Shown here: piece after piece, positions 60,849 to 64,000 of the stretch
Layout: every line of letters starts with the position of its first letter
How positions within the stretch are numbered: the first letter of the stretch is position 1
NCBI GenBank assembly: GCA_039978075.1
Contig: JBDWCA010000008.1
Span: 1 to 64,000, forward strand
Length of the DNA: 64,000 nt
Direction: 5' to 3'
DNA from: Anderseniella sp039978075
GTDB taxonomy: Bacteria > Pseudomonadota > Alphaproteobacteria > Rhizobiales > Aestuariivirgaceae
The notes under the pieces: generated by a model
The model's input: only the letters and a program-made list of their open reading frames with translations
Told to the model about the DNA's origin: nothing
The model's database searches: none
Position numbers and translations under genes: made by a program

Positions 60849-60862
60849 TTGACCCAAATCAA
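60849..60862. promoter_or_regulatory. FNR/Dnr-type box TTGACCCAAATCAA
   Basis: This matches the TTGAT-N4-ATCAA consensus at nine of ten defined positions. It lies between the divergent VIT1-family gene and the tetraheme cytochrome gene, and could serve either. Its presence fits oxygen- or NO-linked control; the Crp/Fnr gene at 46555-47244 is a possible regulator. Confidence 0.55.
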
Positions 60863-60984
60863 AGGGCTGCGGATCAGCTCCTCGTGAACCCGCAGGGCAG
60901 TGGGTTGAACACTGAACGTCTTAGAGTCAATTTGCCGCCATATTGCCTGCATAGCCTGCAGCGGGTCGCGTTGGTCCGAAGCGT

Positions 60985-61005
60985 GGTTTTGATCTGGTCA
61001 AAACC
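60985..61005. promoter_or_regulatory. 21-bp perfect inverted repeat GGTTTTGA-n5-TCAAAACC
   Basis: Perfect 8-bp arms with a 5-bp spacer lie 41 bp upstream of the tetraheme cytochrome start. It contains TTGA-N5-TCAA, one base short of the normal FNR half-site spacing, so another regulator may use it. Confidence 0.5.
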
Positions 61006-61045
61006 TGAAGCAATCGGGCGAGAGTAAATTTCGGGGTTTCAATAC

Positions 61046-62083
61046 ATGGACACATGCCATGACCGGACACGGTACCATGCCGTGAAGGTTATCGTTCTGG
61101 CGATGGTCTTCCTGCTGACTGTAATCGCATCGGCAACTTCCCAATCGGTCAAGAAGCCGCCAAACCACAAGAAGATTGTGGGGCCGAATGCCTGCGCGGA
61201 ATGCCACAAGGAAACCACCGAGATATGGAAGAAAACCCACCATTCCACGACCTTCAAGAAAATGCCGCGAAGCAAGGAAGCCCGCAAGATTGCCAACAAG
61301 ATGAAGATCAAGCGCATCAAGTCGGAAAGCTTGTGCCTGACCTGTCATTTCACAACCAAGGTCAAGAGAAAGAAGAAAAAGCCGATTGCCGGGATTTCCT
61401 GTGAGTCGTGCCATTCCGCGGGCAAGGACTGGGAAAAGGTGCACAGCGAATTCTCAGGTAAGACCGAGAAAACAGAATCCAAGGCCGAAGAAGCCAAGAG
61501 ATGGAAGAAGGCGGAAAAGCTTGGCATGATCCGGCCTGCAGCAATCTACAAACTGGCCAAGAATTGCTACAGTTGCCATGTTGTTCCCCAGGAAAAACTG
61601 GTCAATGTCGGTGGACACCCTGCGGGCAGTAAGTTTGAGCTGGTGTCCTGGTCGCAGGGCGAGGTTCGCCACAATGTCTGGTATTCGAAGGGCAAGACGA
61701 ACAAAGCGGCCGGTGCGGGCCGGAAACGCATCCTGTACATCACGGGGCTGGCCGTTGAGCTTGAAACCGCGCTTCGTTCAGTGGCGGTTGCCACCAAAAG
61801 CAAGGTGTATGCTTTCAGGATGGCCCGGCGCGCCGATGCGGCACGCAAGAAAATGAAAAAGGTTGCTGCCGCCTTGCCGAAGGCCGGTGAAGTCACCAAA
61901 ATTGTCGAACTGGGATATTCGGCAGGGCTGAAACTGAACAACAAAAAGGCCTTGTTGACGGCTGCCAAGGGGATTGCCAGTACGTCTCTTGCTCTGATCG
62001 CAAAGTATGACGGAAGTACTTTTGGCGCCGTTGACCCGTTGATCCCCAATGAAAGCAAATACAAAGGCGAGCCACACAAATAA
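61046..62083 (+). CDS. Lys-rich tetraheme cytochrome c (c554-like)
   Basis: A 345-residue exported cytochrome. A hydrophobic signal segment (residues 13-31) is followed by four heme motifs: CAECH (50-54), CLTCH (97-101), CESCH (119-123) and CYSCH (174-178). The family resembles the c554/multiheme cytochromes of nitrogen and metal respiration. The C-terminal 160 residues are helical without hemes, and the whole chain is very lysine-rich. A GTG at 61082 would also give a clean signal peptide. It precedes the cNMP/ferredoxin fusion, probably in one operon. Confidence 0.88.
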   Translation: MDTCHDRTRYHAVKVIVLAMVFLLTVIASATSQSVKKPPNHKKIVGPNACAECHKETTEIWKKTHHSTTFKKMPRSKEARKIANKMKIKRIKSESLCLTCHFTTKVKRKKKKPIAGISCESCHSAGKDWEKVHSEFSGKTEKTESKAEEAKRWKKAEKLGMIRPAAIYKLAKNCYSCHVVPQEKLVNVGGHPAGSKFELVSWSQGEVRHNVWYSKGKTNKAAGAGRKRILYITGLAVELETALRSVAVATKSKVYAFRMARRADAARKKMKKVAAALPKAGEVTKIVELGYSAGLKLNNKKALLTAAKGIASTSLALIAKYDGSTFGAVDPLIPNESKYKGEPHK

Positions 62084-62187
62084 CGGGTTGAAAGTGCCGT
62101 TTCGGCAGCGGTGACGCAACCACACAATTTCGCCAAATTATGGCCTCTCATCAGCACCTTAGCGCCCAAAATTAACCATACGAAAAG

Positions 62188-62206
62188 CTACACTCTAAAC
62201 GTGTAG
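62188..62206. other. Small inverted repeat after the cytochrome gene
   Basis: CTACAC and GTGTAG are separated by 7 nt, 105 bp past the cytochrome stop and 63 bp before the fusion gene. There is no T-tract. It may be an operator or a minor mRNA hairpin. Confidence 0.25.
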
Positions 62207-62268
62207 GGCGTTAAACAAGAAAAGTTCACGAAGAACCAAGAAGTTTCCCATCAGGGAACATCCAGTTT

Positions 62269-63909
62269 GTGCCGTCGCCGGGCACGGCAATCGCAGGGGT
62301 AAAGCTATTGGCGCAGGGAAATCGGGTCAGACGACCGCAACGTTGGGATGCAGCATTTGGTCGTGAACGCATTCATCCCGACTGGGTAAACCTGATCCTG
62401 TCATCCCAGATTCTGGGTGACATCGATCCGGCCGATTTCCCCGACGATCTGTCACTTGCAGACATCATAACCAATGATTGCGCGGTCAGATGGTGTTCGC
62501 GTGGTGAAATTGTTTATGCGGCAGGCAGTTACCAGACTTCAATATTTGTGGTGCTGAACGGTGGTGTTCGGGTATCGGATGATGCCGCGGCCGACCATGC
62601 CGGTGAACCAACAGCGATACCGCAACTTAACGCCTGGCTCAGCCCGTTGCTGAAAGGCAAATTCGGGCGCGGCGAAAGCAATGTAACCCGGTTCCCGACG
62701 GTTCGCCTTGGACGATACGAGATGTTTGGCGAGGTCGAGGCGCTGACCCGGACGCCACGCAGCAACACAGCTGTCGCTGATGTTGACCGGACGGCGCTGC
62801 TGGAGATTACCTGGCCTGGAGCACGCGAACTGCTGCATTGGTCGGATACATTCCGCGCGAGCGTCGAAGAGTTGTATCGTGCCCGCAGCGTCGAGGTCGG
62901 GCTGAAGGAAAGCGGGTTGTTTGCCAACGTTGATCCGGAAACACTGGTGGCGATTGCGCAGCAATGCAGCTTTGAACGCCATGGCAGCTTTGACTGGTCC
63001 CACGTGTACCAGCGCGAAAATGCCACCCGGCAACCAAGCGCCCAGATGATCGAACAAGAGCCGGTGATCATTGAGCAAGGTCATTACCTGGAAGACATGT
63101 TTCTCATTCGCGCAGGCTTTGCGCGCGTTACCGAGACAGTCCATGACAACGAAGCTTCGGTCGGATTTCTCGAAAGTGGTGACGTCTTTGGTCTTGCTGA
63201 GATTGAAGAGGGTCTGATATTCGGCAGTCATCCCAATGCCGAGCGGGGATTGCGGTCTGTTGGTTATACCGACCTTATCCGGATACCTGAGCATATCGTC
63301 GGCAAATTCATATTGCCTGGATCAAAACGCCGGAGCAGGGGGGCAGCGCCTGCGCCCGGGCAAACCCCGCACGGTGACCTGTCTCTTCTGGATTTTGTCG
63401 TTGATAATCGCTTTATCAACGCAACCAATGCCATGGTTATCGACACCACACGATGCATTGGCTGTGATGATTGTGTCCGCGCTTGCGCTGCGGCTCACGA
63501 TGGTATTCCGCGATTTGTCAGAACCGGACGTACCCATGCCAATCTGATGGTGACCAGTGCCTGCATGCATTGCACAGATCCGGTCTGCCTCATCGATTGC
63601 CCGACAGGTGCCATTCATCGCGACGCCTTCAGTGGCTCGGTGGTTATCAATGACGATACCTGCATTGGGTGTGCGACCTGTTCAAGTGCCTGCCCGTATA
63701 ACAACATACAGATGAGGGAAGTGACGGGATCTGACGGTGCTATCCTGATCGATGAGGATGGCAGTACACACCTGAAGGCGACCAAATGCGACCTTTGTGC
63801 CGGGCAGAGTGGCGGTCCGGCGTGCCAGCGGGCATGTCCTCATGATGCCTTGACGCGCATCGATATACGGGACATCGACATATTGTCTGACCGGCAATCA
63901 CGCGTGTAA
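62269..63909 (+). CDS. Fusion of two cyclic-nucleotide-type domains with a four-cluster 4Fe-4S ferredoxin
   Basis: A 546-residue cytoplasmic protein starting at GTG. Two beta-roll domains of the cNMP/Crp type lie at about 72-185 (GEIVYAAGSYQTSIFVVLNGG) and 262-345 (IIEQGHYLEDMFLIRAGFARV). The C-terminal 150 residues carry 16 cysteines in four CxxCxxC-type sets (396-406, 432-444, 465-475, 507-523), as in the electron-transfer subunits of molybdopterin and NrfC-type oxidoreductases. No DNA-binding helix is seen. It may relay electrons in a ligand-gated way to the membrane protein encoded next. Confidence 0.88.
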   Translation: MPSPGTAIAGVKLLAQGNRVRRPQRWDAAFGRERIHPDWVNLILSSQILGDIDPADFPDDLSLADIITNDCAVRWCSRGEIVYAAGSYQTSIFVVLNGGVRVSDDAAADHAGEPTAIPQLNAWLSPLLKGKFGRGESNVTRFPTVRLGRYEMFGEVEALTRTPRSNTAVADVDRTALLEITWPGARELLHWSDTFRASVEELYRARSVEVGLKESGLFANVDPETLVAIAQQCSFERHGSFDWSHVYQRENATRQPSAQMIEQEPVIIEQGHYLEDMFLIRAGFARVTETVHDNEASVGFLESGDVFGLAEIEEGLIFGSHPNAERGLRSVGYTDLIRIPEHIVGKFILPGSKRRSRGAAPAPGQTPHGDLSLLDFVVDNRFINATNAMVIDTTRCIGCDDCVRACAAAHDGIPRFVRTGRTHANLMVTSACMHCTDPVCLIDCPTGAIHRDAFSGSVVINDDTCIGCATCSSACPYNNIQMREVTGSDGAILIDEDGSTHLKATKCDLCAGQSGGPACQRACPHDALTRIDIRDIDILSDRQSRV

Positions 63910-63914
63910 GCAAT

Positions 63915-64000
63915 ATGTTTGGTGTTGCACGGAATACTATGCTCACTCTGGGTGCGATTGTAGCTGTCTACTGGCTGATAAGTTTTTACGGCACTGCACT
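63915..64000 (+). CDS. Membrane protein, N-terminal fragment
   Basis: The first 28 codons of a gene cut by the right window edge. It starts 5 bp after the ferredoxin-fusion stop and shows one hydrophobic helix (MLTLGAIVAVYWLISFYG). It is probably a membrane partner of the preceding redox protein. Family cannot be told. Confidence 0.6.
   Translation, partial: MFGVARNTMLTLGAIVAVYWLISFYGTA

Overview
The window looks like a chromosome segment of an alphaproteobacterium, probably a Hyphomicrobiales-type methylotroph that can respire nitrous oxide. The evidence is the gene content (lanthanide-type methanol dehydrogenase, full PQQ pathway, class III formaldehyde dehydrogenase, clade I nos operon), dense operons with 4-base ATGA overlaps, many GTG/TTG starts and fairly high GC. 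Genus cannot be given from sequence reading alone. I saw no tRNA, rRNA, CRISPR array, intact insertion sequence or phage gene.

Region 1 (1-26.2 kb, extending to about 31 kb) is a C1/quinoprotein island. It opens with the start of a glutathione-dependent formaldehyde dehydrogenase and a small cytochrome c. Next come a sorbosone-dehydrogenase-like PQQ protein, divergent from an operon of MxaD-like protein, beta-propeller, sensor kinase and response regulator, then several secreted proteins of unknown function. Two ABC systems follow. One is tauABC/ssuABC-like (8.8-11.3 kb). The other is a six-gene operon (11.4-16.4 kb) whose layout fits the lanthanide-uptake (lut) type associated with XoxF. On the minus strand lies xoxF-xoxG-xoxJ plus a CxxxCW-motif protein (20.4-16.4 kb). 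Divergent from it are a metallo-beta-lactamase-fold 'quinoprotein relay' hydrolase and pqqABCDE. Two fused SoxYZ-like carriers (7.9 and 25.4 kb) belong to the same relay. A GTAGTAT/ATACTAC palindrome recurs in the two divergent promoter regions and may be a shared operator.

Region 2 (26.4-31.2 kb): a creatininase-family hydrolase, a compact four-gene ExbB/ExbD-like membrane operon with a Sel1-repeat protein, a divergent secreted pentapeptide-repeat protein, and a GFA-type zinc protein.

Region 3 (31.3-46.5 kb) is a catabolic/transport block. It holds a GlcD-type FAD oxidase, a dimethylglycine/N-methylproline-demethylase-like flavoprotein, a divergent MscS-like channel, a ThDP enzyme, an agmatinase-family protein lacking one metal-ligand histidine, a polyamine-type ABC importer, a divergent LysR regulator and a threonine-synthase-like enzyme. 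The content suggests uptake and breakdown of an amine or amino-acid-like compound. Degenerate extragenic repeats sit in this block and near 59.1 kb.

Region 4 (46.5-57.4 kb) is a denitrification module: a Crp/Fnr (Dnr/NnrR-like) regulator, NnrS and nosRZDFYLX, with nosDFYLX linked by ATGA overlaps.

Region 5 (57.5-64 kb): extensin-like protein, small secreted protein, NYN/LOTUS protein and VIT1-family transporter. At the right edge is an unusual respiratory-looking module: a Lys-rich tetraheme cytochrome c, a protein fusing two cyclic-nucleotide-type domains to a four-cluster ferredoxin, and the start of a membrane protein. An FNR-type box and a perfect palindrome lie upstream of this module.
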